The notes beneath the pieces were generated by a model. It saw only the letters and a list, made by a program, of their open reading frames with translations, was not told the origin of the DNA and made no database searches. DNA of 8,975 bases, from positions 1 through 8,975 of the forward strand of contig CANDCB010000023.1 in assembly GCA_947383065.1 (NCBI GenBank). The letters run 5' to 3'. The position numbers and the translations under genes were made by a program. This DNA is from an uncultured Bacillota bacterium (lineage in GTDB: Bacteria; Bacillota_I; Bacilli_A; RF39; UBA660). How positions within the stretch are numbered: position 1 is the first letter of the stretch; each line of letters begins with the position of its first letter. Positions 1 to 5,681 of the stretch are shown in pieces.

Positions 1-642
1 ATAGAAAATAATTCAATAAATAATATCCAAAAAGATAAACATAAATCCCATTTTAGAGCTACTGATGACTTTAATTTATGTATTCAATCACCAGTTTTAG
101 ATATATTTTTAAAAAAGTATAAACATCTATTACCTAAAGATTTATCTGTTTTAGGTTATTTTTTTCATTTATTTACTGATTACGAGTTTTTTTCAAATCT
201 CTTTCCCAAAACTTTTATTTGTTTAGACAGTTCTAATAAGCCCACTATATATAATAATGAAGTATCTTTAATAAAAGTTTTAAAAAATAATAAAGAATAT
301 GCAGTTACTGATTTCTTTAACCCTAAAAGTCCTACTAGTATATATAAAGATTACACTAAGATTAATACTCTTATCTTAAATAAATATCATCCTTTATTTG
401 ATTTAAATTCTTTAAAATCAAGCATTAGTACTTTTATTAATCCTGGTATTGAAGAAGTTAATTACAATAATATAGAAGAAGTCTTAGATAAAACCGCTTC
501 ATTCATTAATGAAAGTTATAATTTAAAAGATCAATCATTAATTATATTTGATTCAGATATGATTATTAATTTTATACCTAACGTCGTATCCAATTTTATC
601 AATAAATATCAAGACTTAATAACAATCTCATTATCCACTTAA
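1..642 (+). CDS. Zinc-dependent phospholipase C-like family protein, 3' part (5' end outside the window)
   Basis: An open frame runs from the window edge to a TAA stop and gives 213 residues. No start codon with a ribosome binding site is seen near the edge, so the gene almost certainly begins upstream. Visible marks are an SHFR segment (about residues 16-19), a D-I-F-L-K-K-Y-K stretch (about 34-41), then LGYFFHLFTDYEFF (51-64) with an H-x-x-T-D motif, and later IYKDYTKINTLILNKY (114-129). From memory, this order of motifs (SHFR, lGYf-HL-TD, Y-DY-klN--li-ky) resembles hypothetical Firmicutes proteins annotated as zinc-dependent phospholipase C family. In those proteins the histidines and aspartate would bind metal. 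No signal peptide or membrane segment is visible in this part. The substrate is unknown and no enzyme activity can be asserted. It lies on the same strand as the next operon, but that operon has its own promoter after a 145-base gap. The family call is moderate to low; the reading frame itself is solid. Confidence 0.55.
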   Translation: MENNSINNIQKDKHKSHFRATDDFNLCIQSPVLDIFLKKYKHLLPKDLSVLGYFFHLFTDYEFFSNLFPKTFICLDSSNKPTIYNNEVSLIKVLKNNKEYAVTDFFNPKSPTSIYKDYTKINTLILNKYHPLFDLNSLKSSISTFINPGIEEVNYNNIEEVLDKTASFINESYNLKDQSLIIFDSDMIINFIPNVVSNFINKYQDLITISLST

Positions 643-741
643 CAAAATTTAAATACAAACTAAATAAATATTTTTATCAAAAAACTTTTCGAGTTAAACT
701 CCAATTTTAATTTATGATAATCCCTCATTTCCTAATTAATC

Positions 742-770
742 TTGATAACATCTTCAATTTTTGATATATT
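742..770 (+). promoter_or_regulatory. Sigma-70/SigA-type promoter of the SipW-like operon
   Basis: The -35 box TTGATA (742-747) is separated by 17 bases from the -10 box TATATT (765-770). The -10 is preceded by TGA, giving an extended -10 (TGnTATATT). Transcription would start near 777, about 20 bases before the ATG at 797, which leaves room only for the ribosome binding site. The rest of the gap from 643 to 741 shows no gene and no convincing strong terminator. Confidence 0.7.
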
Positions 771-782
771 ATTATATATAAT

Positions 783-792
783 AAAGGGTGAT
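783..792 (+). promoter_or_regulatory. Ribosome binding site AAAGGGTGAT that decides the start at 797
   Basis: AAAGGGTGAT closely matches the anti-16S consensus AAGGAGGTGAT and ends 4 bases before the ATG at 797. The GTG at 788 lies inside this site and is in frame, so it can be mistaken for a start. Nothing resembling a ribosome binding site lies upstream of that GTG, so ATG 797 is preferred. Confidence 0.75.
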
Positions 793-796
793 TGGA

Positions 797-1351
797 ATGG
801 GGAAAAAGTGGATGCTACTAATATGTTTTTTTTCTATGCTTACATTAATATCTTCAATAGTTTGTTCATGCCTCGTTTTCTATAATGAGAAGGCTAGGAC
901 AGATGTTAACAGTAGCAAAGTATTAAAAAATAATACTTTATACAAAAATTCTTCTATAGTATATAATCAAAACAACACCTTTAATTTATCAAGTTTATCT
1001 CCTGGTTATAATCATGAACAAACATTTTCAATTACCAATAATAATTCTAATACTATAATTTATCAATTAATATGGAGTAATGTAACCTCAAACTGGAATT
1101 ATAGTGATACAGGTACCCCACATCCTGAGGAATTTGTTTATAGTATTGCTTGTACAGATGGTCAAAGAATAACTAATAAACAAATGCCTTTATCCGAGAA
1201 CGACTACTTAATTTTAGATAACTTAGAACTTAAAACTAATAAATCTAATGATTGTACTATATCTTTAAAATTCATAAATACTGGTCAAGACCAATCGTAT
1301 AATTTAAAAAAATCATTCTCAGGTACCTATAAAATAATCATAAAAGAATAA
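797..1351 (+). CDS. Membrane-anchored secreted beta-sandwich protein, TasA/camelysin-like, probable substrate of the SipW-type peptidase
   Basis: 184 residues from the ATG preferred on ribosome binding site grounds. The N-terminus is MGKKW followed by a hydrophobic segment (about residues 5-28) rich in Cys, Ser and Leu: a signal peptide or signal anchor. The mature part is polar, Asn/Ser/Thr-rich and beta-prone. Around residues 61-82 it reads TFNLSSLSPG, then a TFSITNNNSN stretch, which parallels the 'sLdlSNLKPGD...FqFeNnG' segment of Bacillus TasA as recalled from memory. Cys119 and Cys153 could form a disulfide outside the cell. The C-terminal half (PLSENDYLI, then a beta segment ending SFSGTYKIII) aligns by eye with the next gene, so the two look like paralogues. 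It opens a three-gene operon with a signal peptidase of the type that processes TasA and TapA in Bacillus. Inference: an exported surface or matrix protein. No sortase motif is present. A pilin-like role is an alternative. The family call is moderate. Confidence 0.65.
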   Translation: MGKKWMLLICFFSMLTLISSIVCSCLVFYNEKARTDVNSSKVLKNNTLYKNSSIVYNQNNTFNLSSLSPGYNHEQTFSITNNNSNTIIYQLIWSNVTSNWNYSDTGTPHPEEFVYSIACTDGQRITNKQMPLSENDYLILDNLELKTNKSNDCTISLKFINTGQDQSYNLKKSFSGTYKIIIKE

Positions 1352-1362
1352 AAGGAAGTGAT
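1352..1362 (+). promoter_or_regulatory. Near-consensus ribosome binding site AAGGAAGTGAT that decides the start at 1367
   Basis: AAGGAAGTGAT differs at one position from AAGGAGGTGAT and ends 4 bases before the ATG at 1367. The in-frame GTG at 1358 is part of this site and is unlikely to be the start. The site begins immediately after the stop codon of the preceding gene (1349-1351), so the two genes are probably co-translated from one message. Confidence 0.8.
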
Positions 1363-1366
1363 AAGA

Positions 1367-1981
1367 ATGGAGAAAAATGAAAATTTTAAAACCGAATTAG
1401 AAAACCAATATACCATTCTTATCAAAGCTAGCGAACAAAAAGAAACTAAAAGATTTGCTATCATTTTAACTATTTTAATAATCACTTTAATTTCCGTTAT
1501 TATAAGTATCTTCTTTGCTTCACTTGCTTATAAAAATTCCCTAAAAATAAATAAAGAAAATAAAGATTCTTTTACTCATTACCAAACATTGGCTATAACA
1601 TACAATGATACTTATAATCTTAATTTAGAAAATATAGGAAACAATTATCAGTTAAAAAATCCCAAAACTATAAATATAACTAATGAAGGAGATACTGATA
1701 TTACTTTTGATATTAAATTAACTTCTATAAATACTTCATTACTTTCAACAAATAATTTATTTTATACTTTAACTAAAAATAATACTGAAAGTACAAAAAA
1801 AGAACTACCATTAAGTGATAAAGTTATAACTAGTAATATTAAAATAGCTCCAAAAGAAACAGTTTCCTTTATTCTTAAAGTAGCTTTTACTGGCACAATG
1901 GAAGAAAATAACTATTCTAACTATTATAAAGCCAAAATTATAGTAGAACAAAAAGATAATAAATCAGAATTATTAGAGTAA
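1367..1981 (+). CDS. Single-pass membrane protein with an extracytoplasmic beta-rich domain, paralogue of the upstream gene
   Basis: 204 residues from the ATG chosen on ribosome binding site grounds. The first 29 residues are hydrophilic and charged (MEKNENFKTE...KETKR). A strong membrane segment follows (about 30-52, ending IIISIFFASLAY). The remaining 150 residues are an Asn/Thr/Lys-rich beta-prone domain that would lie outside the cell. ASLAY at the membrane exit is a plausible signal peptidase site; if uncleaved, the protein would be a type II membrane protein. Two segments recall the preceding gene: KNPKTINITNEGDTDITFDI (98-117) matches its 'FSITNNNSN' region, and ELPLSDKVI (146-154) followed by VAFTGT and YYKAKIIVEQ matches its C-terminal half. 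These are the TasA/camelysin-like features. Unlike the first protein it has no Cys in the outer domain. It sits 15 bases from its upstream neighbour and 15 bases from the peptidase gene. Function is inferred from context: an exported surface component or accessory to the peptidase. Confidence 0.65.
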   Translation: MEKNENFKTELENQYTILIKASEQKETKRFAIILTILIITLISVIISIFFASLAYKNSLKINKENKDSFTHYQTLAITYNDTYNLNLENIGNNYQLKNPKTINITNEGDTDITFDIKLTSINTSLLSTNNLFYTLTKNNTESTKKELPLSDKVITSNIKIAPKETVSFILKVAFTGTMEENNYSNYYKAKIIVEQKDNKSELLE

Positions 1982-1996
1982 TTTTAGGAGAAATAT

Positions 1997-3460
1997 ATGG
2001 AACATAAAAATAGTCATAAAAAATTACTTTCCCAAATATTTAAAGCACTATTTTACATAGTCACTATTTTTGTGTGTCTTATTGTTTTCTTTTTACTATA
2101 TTACATTTTTTCTTCTCAATTACATGCTAATGACGAGGACTACAAACCTTTTATTTCTGTTTATACTATAGTTAGCCCAAGTATGACTCCAGTTATAAAT
2201 GTTTATGATGTAGTAGTAAATGTCCGTGTAGATAATCCCCAAAATATTGAACCAGGCGATATCATAACTTACAAATCTGCTGCTTCTAACTCTGAAGGAA
2301 TGACCATAACTCATCGTGTAGTAGAAATTTCAAAGCTACCAGATGGAACATATGAATACATGACCCAAGGAGACAATAATAAAGAGCCAGATCCTCTATA
2401 TGTTACTTTTGACAATGTAATTGGTAAAGAAATAGTAATAATCCCCTTTATTGGTCGTATTCAATTCTTAATAGCTAATCAAAAAGGGTGGCTAGCTCTT
2501 TTACTAATTCCAATACTTATATATCTATTTATAGAAGTTTTTAAATTAACTGATTTATTCAATTTACGCAAAAAAGTAGATAAAATTTTAAAACCTGATG
2601 ATAATAATCACGATGAAGAATCTAAAAGATATTTAGAACAAGAACGAAAAGAATATTTAAAAGAGTTACTGTCTAATAGACCATTACCAAATCCTTATGA
2701 AAAAAACTTTGAAGAAACCGAATCCTTCCTTGAAAAATATACTGAAACAATAGTTGATGTTAATGAAAATAAATATAAAAATATCTTAAAACCAACAAAG
2801 ACAATAAAACTTGGAAAAAGTGAAGAACTTTTTAACAAAATAACTTTAAAAGATGTTTTCCCTAGTTTTATTGAATCATCAAATGAAAAACAATCAAGTT
2901 TAGAAGATGAAATACAACTAAATAAGGCACATAATAATACTATCGAAGTTCTTGATACAGATGAACTAACAAGTAAAATTAAAGAATATGATGAAAAAAT
3001 AACTAAATTAAATCAACTGTTAAATAAAGTTGAATTAGAAGAAAAAGAAAAAATAACTCCATCATATGAAGAAAAAGACAATTATTTAGTAGAGTCAAAA
3101 ATTAAAGTTCTTGAAATAGTTCCAGCTAAGGACTATCAAGCCCCAAATAAAATAAAATTAGGATTTGTTTCTCAACAAGAACTTCATAATAGTCGCAAAA
3201 CTGTAACTCGCCCAAAAAGTGAAGATATTAGTACTCTAAGAAAAGAAACACTTAATACTTCACCTAAAAAACAATCTAAAAATCTAAACTTAAACCCACA
3301 TAATATTAAAAAAATTAATCGCCCAAACAAAAACAATTCAAAAAAAGCTCGTCCAAATTTGAATTTAAATCCTCGAAAAATAAAGAAGGTAAGTCGTCCA
3401 AACTATAAAAGAAAAAGACCACCTTTAATCGTTATTGAAAAAAGACAAAGAAAAAAATAA
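1997..3460 (+). CDS. SipW-type (archaeal/ER-type) signal peptidase I with a long C-terminal tail
   Basis: 487 residues; ATG preceded by AGGAG at 1986-1990. Order: a short basic N-terminus, membrane segment about 14-37, catalytic domain about 50-160, second membrane segment about 164-183, then a tail of about 300 residues. The catalytic motifs are VSPSMTP with Ser62 before Met63, GDIITY (87-92), THRVV with His106, and TQGDNN with Asp126. Use of His where other bacterial type I peptidases have Lys marks the archaeal/ER/SipW subclass, which in Bacillus removes signal peptides from TasA and TapA. SipW itself is about 190 residues, so the tail is extra. With both membrane segments in place the tail should be cytoplasmic. 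It is charged, likely helical or disordered, with a coiled-coil-prone part near 322-352. It ends very basic, with two copies of an NLNLNP-x2-IKK-x2-RPN unit (429-444 and 454-469). The neighbouring upstream genes are its likely substrates. The peptidase call is strong; the role of the tail is unknown. Confidence 0.9.
   Translation: MEHKNSHKKLLSQIFKALFYIVTIFVCLIVFFLLYYIFSSQLHANDEDYKPFISVYTIVSPSMTPVINVYDVVVNVRVDNPQNIEPGDIITYKSAASNSEGMTITHRVVEISKLPDGTYEYMTQGDNNKEPDPLYVTFDNVIGKEIVIIPFIGRIQFLIANQKGWLALLLIPILIYLFIEVFKLTDLFNLRKKVDKILKPDDNNHDEESKRYLEQERKEYLKELLSNRPLPNPYEKNFEETESFLEKYTETIVDVNENKYKNILKPTKTIKLGKSEELFNKITLKDVFPSFIESSNEKQSSLEDEIQLNKAHNNTIEVLDTDELTSKIKEYDEKITKLNQLLNKVELEEKEKITPSYEEKDNYLVESKIKVLEIVPAKDYQAPNKIKLGFVSQQELHNSRKTVTRPKSEDISTLRKETLNTSPKKQSKNLNLNPHNIKKINRPNKNNSKKARPNLNLNPRKIKKVSRPNYKRKRPPLIVIEKRQRKK
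3281..3403 (+). repeat. Two-copy internal repeat in the tail of the SipW-like peptidase
   Basis: Positions 3281-3328 and 3356-3403 encode the same 16-residue pattern N-L-N-L-N-P-x-x-I-K-K-x-x-R-P-N. A third RPN occurs between the copies and leads straight into the second one. The repeat unit is basic and lies at the extreme C-terminus, predicted to be cytoplasmic. The copies differ at four residues, so the duplication is not recent. Confidence 0.8.
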
Positions 3461-3496
3461 ACTGTTGATAAATTATTTTTTATCAACAGTTTTTTC
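3459..3496. terminator. Bidirectional intrinsic terminator between convergent operons
   Basis: A perfect 14-bp stem (3459-3472 with 3479-3492) encloses a 6-base loop (TTATTT). It is followed by T's on the plus strand (3490-3495) and by a T-rich stretch on the minus strand (complement of 3451-3461). It begins within the stop codon of the peptidase gene and lies 3 bases past the stop of the convergent TPM gene, so one hairpin serves both. Confidence 0.9.
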
Positions 3497-4425
3497 TAAC
3501 CATGACGACCTCCTCCAGTATGCCCTCCACCTGAAGAACCAGAACTACTACTAAATCCACCTCCCGAAGAACCAGATCCACTACTAGTAGAAATAGTATA
3601 ATGTGTCGTTCTAGAACGCGTTAATATATCTTGTTTAATACTATAATTTATATTTTCTTTATCCAGATAATCTTTAGCTTCTAAAGCTTTCCTAATCATC
3701 TTATTTTTATTTACTAAAGTACTTATTGTAATTATGGTTCCAATAGCCGAAACTAATAAGGCCCAACTCCAAGGAACTTGATATTTTTTCTTTAAAAAAC
3801 CCATATCATCAATAAAATATTCTTGCATTTCATAAGGTATTCCATCATCATAATATCGATTAATCATATTAAAGAAATTATTCAAACCACTAACATAATT
3901 ACCACTTTTAAAATCAATATATATATTATCTAATATATAATCAGTTCTACTAGTATAATAAAGTTGAGCTTCCCCAAACCAATAAACACTATAATAAGGA
4001 TCACTAGCATAAGTATTTCTAAATAATATTAAGCCACTATAATTTTCAAAATCAATTCCAAAATCATTATAATCATAAAAATCACTAGCATAATCCTCAT
4101 TAACTTTATCTTCTGTATAAGGAATACTATTAGTTAAAATAACTACATCCATTCCTGTCTTTTTAGTAAAAGCAACAATTTTATTGTAAATTAATTTTTC
4201 ATCTTCATCACTAAGAATATTACTAAAATCATAGATTTTTTCTCTAGCATCAACTAGTGGCGTCCTTAAAATATTTTGCTTATTTTTTTCCGTAATTTTC
4301 CATTTCTTATTAACCCCATAATTATCTATATTTTCTCTATTATAAGTCATAGTACTAGCATTAACATTAAATATAAAACTAAATAAACAAATAACAAATA
4401 AAATTAAATTATATCTTTTTCTCAT
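3496..4425 (-). CDS. TPM-domain (YgcG-like) membrane protein with Gly/Ser-rich tail
   Basis: 309 residues, ATG start, TAG stop. A signal peptide covers residues 1-23 (basic RKR, hydrophobic core, VNA before Ser24). A TPM domain follows at about 62-195. It opens with V-Y/YDFSNILSDEDEKLI, the usual 'D.agiLs...e..l' beginning, then TKKTGMDVVILT (87-98), then a region with YASDFYDYNDFGID and GLILFRN (131-137), in the family's usual order. A membrane helix lies at about 217-238, then a short basic segment. The last 30 residues are a Gly/Ser tail ending GGGHTGGGRHG. TPM proteins are envelope proteins; some plant and bacterial members have phosphatase or membrane-repair roles, but the function here is not known. 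The ATG begins 3 bases after the stop of the zinc-ribbon gene upstream, and its ribosome binding sequence GGGGTAG overlaps that gene's last codons. The two proteins are therefore translationally coupled and probably work together. Family assignment is strong. Confidence 0.85.
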   Translation of the reverse strand: MRKRYNLILFVICLFSFIFNVNASTMTYNRENIDNYGVNKKWKITEKNKQNILRTPLVDAREKIYDFSNILSDEDEKLIYNKIVAFTKKTGMDVVILTNSIPYTEDKVNEDYASDFYDYNDFGIDFENYSGLILFRNTYASDPYYSVYWFGEAQLYYTSRTDYILDNIYIDFKSGNYVSGLNNFFNMINRYYDDGIPYEMQEYFIDDMGFLKKKYQVPWSWALLVSAIGTIITISTLVNKNKMIRKALEAKDYLDKENINYSIKQDILTRSRTTHYTISTSSGSGSSGGGFSSSSGSSGGGHTGGGRHG

Positions 4426-4428
4426 AAT

Positions 4429-5535
4429 CTACCCCATAAAATAAAATATTAAGCTTATCAAAATAACTAATAAAAATAAACCTATAAATATAGCTAAAGT
4501 CCATAACCATACCTTTTTCTTATCTAAAGGAATATCTCCAATAAACTTTCCAGTCTGACCATTCATTGCAAAAATATACATATTATCTTTATATTTAACA
4601 TTAACCATCCATACAGGTAATAAAACATACTTAATATCTTTACTAGTAGCTTCTAAACTATTTTGAACGATTATCTTTGTAGTATAATAACCACTATCAT
4701 TATACATTACATCTTTACCAGATTTCATTGTTCTTTCTAAAGCATCTTTATACGCACTATCACTATCAACATCATACTTCTCGGCTAAAAAGCCAGCTAA
4801 ATAAGCATGATTATACTGAACTAACTCATCATAATTAAAAGGTTCTATAGAATTCATTATATCATTATTAAATCTGGTTGAACCATCTACAGGAACTCCT
4901 TTAAAAAGCATATTTCCAGTTCTATTTAATGCATAACTATCAGTTTTAGTATACCTAGTATTTCCCACTGTCCAACTAGTAACTCTTGTTCCATCACAAT
5001 TTAAAGTTCCGCCAATAACTATATTATAAAGCCAAAAAGGAATATAAATTCCACGTATTTTTTCAATATTTTCTTTACTAGTAAAATCTTTAGGAACAAA
5101 AGGTCTTCCTTTAGCTAAACTTATAAATGCTTGCACCGCTTTTTCTTTTTCTATTTTAAAAGGAATAAGTAACTCAGGAGCAAATTCTCCTTCTAATTTA
5201 TCTTTAAGAATCGCACTACTACCACAATAAAGACAAAAAGTTGCACTAGTTTGTTCATCAGCTACTATTTCTGCCCCACAATTCTTACATTTATAAGATA
5301 TATATACCGTATTATCTTTATTACTTTCTTTTTTTATAGAAGAATCCTTAACTTCTTTGTTATTATATTTAATATTACTTGCATTATTAAATTTTTGCAT
5401 TTCTTCTAAAGTAAATTCACTATTACAATATTCACATTTCCATTTACTTAGAGACGGATTAAAATGAATAGGAGCTCCACATCCTGGACACTTATTATCT
5501 AAAGCATTCTCTTTAACTTTCTTTTTATTACTCAT
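4429..5535 (-). CDS. Zinc-ribbon (TFIIB-like) membrane protein, partner of the TPM protein
   Basis: 368 residues from the ATG at 5535. Two zinc ribbons lie at the N-terminus. The first has Cys16, 19, 34, 37 (CPGCG and CEYC). The second has Cys83, 86, 101, 104 (CKNCG and CLYCG). Between them is a Lys/Asn-rich linker. The central part (about 120-330) has the pattern LLIPFKIEKEKA, IYIPFWLYN, an Asp/Asn-rich segment, YLAGFLAEKYD and VLLPVWMVNVKY. This is typical of proteins often annotated as 'TFIIB-type zinc ribbon-containing protein' or, misleadingly, 'PriA-like helicase'. A hydrophobic C-terminal helix (about 343-366) anchors it in the membrane with no signal peptide, so the ribbons are predicted cytoplasmic. 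The stop TAG is 3 bases from the next ATG, which fits a two-gene operon with the TPM gene, a pairing I recall from other Firmicutes. The GTG at 5544 lies inside the ribosome binding site and was rejected as the start. Function unknown. Confidence 0.8.
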   Translation of the reverse strand: MSNKKKVKENALDNKCPGCGAPIHFNPSLSKWKCEYCNSEFTLEEMQKFNNASNIKYNNKEVKDSSIKKESNKDNTVYISYKCKNCGAEIVADEQTSATFCLYCGSSAILKDKLEGEFAPELLIPFKIEKEKAVQAFISLAKGRPFVPKDFTSKENIEKIRGIYIPFWLYNIVIGGTLNCDGTRVTSWTVGNTRYTKTDSYALNRTGNMLFKGVPVDGSTRFNNDIMNSIEPFNYDELVQYNHAYLAGFLAEKYDVDSDSAYKDALERTMKSGKDVMYNDSGYYTTKIIVQNSLEATSKDIKYVLLPVWMVNVKYKDNMYIFAMNGQTGKFIGDIPLDKKKVWLWTLAIFIGLFLLVILISLIFYFMG

Positions 5536-5539
5536 ATTA

Positions 5540-5547
5540 ATCACCTT
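5540..5547 (-). promoter_or_regulatory. Ribosome binding site AAGGTGAT that decides the start at 5535
   Basis: On the minus strand AAGGTGAT ends 4 bases before the ATG at 5535. The in-frame GTG at 5544 is part of this site. The spacing and the position of the GTG are the same as in the two plus-strand cases at 783-792 and 1352-1362. Confidence 0.75.
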
Positions 5548-5556
5548 ACTATGTAA

Positions 5557-5565
5557 AGTATATCA
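5557..5565 (-). promoter_or_regulatory. Extended -10 promoter of the zinc-ribbon/TPM operon
   Basis: The minus strand reads TGATATACT (TGn plus a -10 with five of six consensus bases). No well-placed -35 is seen: TTGGTA at 5583-5588 would leave a 20-base gap. Extended -10 promoters can work without a good -35. The transcript would start near 5550, just ahead of the ribosome binding site. Confidence 0.5.
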
Positions 5566-5620
5566 TAATCAAATATCTAAAATACCAAAAAAAATATTAC
5601 TTAACAAAAACTTTATATAA

Positions 5621-5677
5621 AAAAACAAACACATTTTATATGTCTTCCATAAGGTAAGCATCATTGTGTTTGTTTTT
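5621..5677 (-). terminator. Long structured terminator after the surface-protein gene
   Basis: A perfect 13-bp outer stem pairs 5621-5633 (AAAAACAAACACA) with 5665-5677. The 31-base interior can fold into a smaller hairpin (ATG/CAT, CTT/AAG and CC/GG pairs at 5640-5648 and 5653-5661, with two single-base bulges and an ATAA loop). On the minus strand the outer stem ends in a run of T's after the 3' arm (complement of 5619-5625), as expected for an intrinsic terminator of the gene that stops at 5682. It also separates that gene from the zinc-ribbon promoter. Confidence 0.75.
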
Positions 5678-5681
5678 AATT

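Noticed and set aside
691..701. Inverted repeat GAGT-TAA-ACTC as a terminator for the first gene
   Set aside because: Only four base pairs with a three-base loop and a delayed T run; too weak to call.
777..782. Perfect TATAAT just before the first operon gene
   Set aside because: A transcript from it would start near 789, inside the ribosome binding site, and the only TTGATA nearby (761-766) is 10 bases away, too close. The 742-770 promoter is preferred.
2120..2314. Open frame on the minus strand inside the signal peptidase gene
   Set aside because: It lies opposite the catalytic domain of a clearly real gene, has no ribosome binding site and no recognisable protein features.
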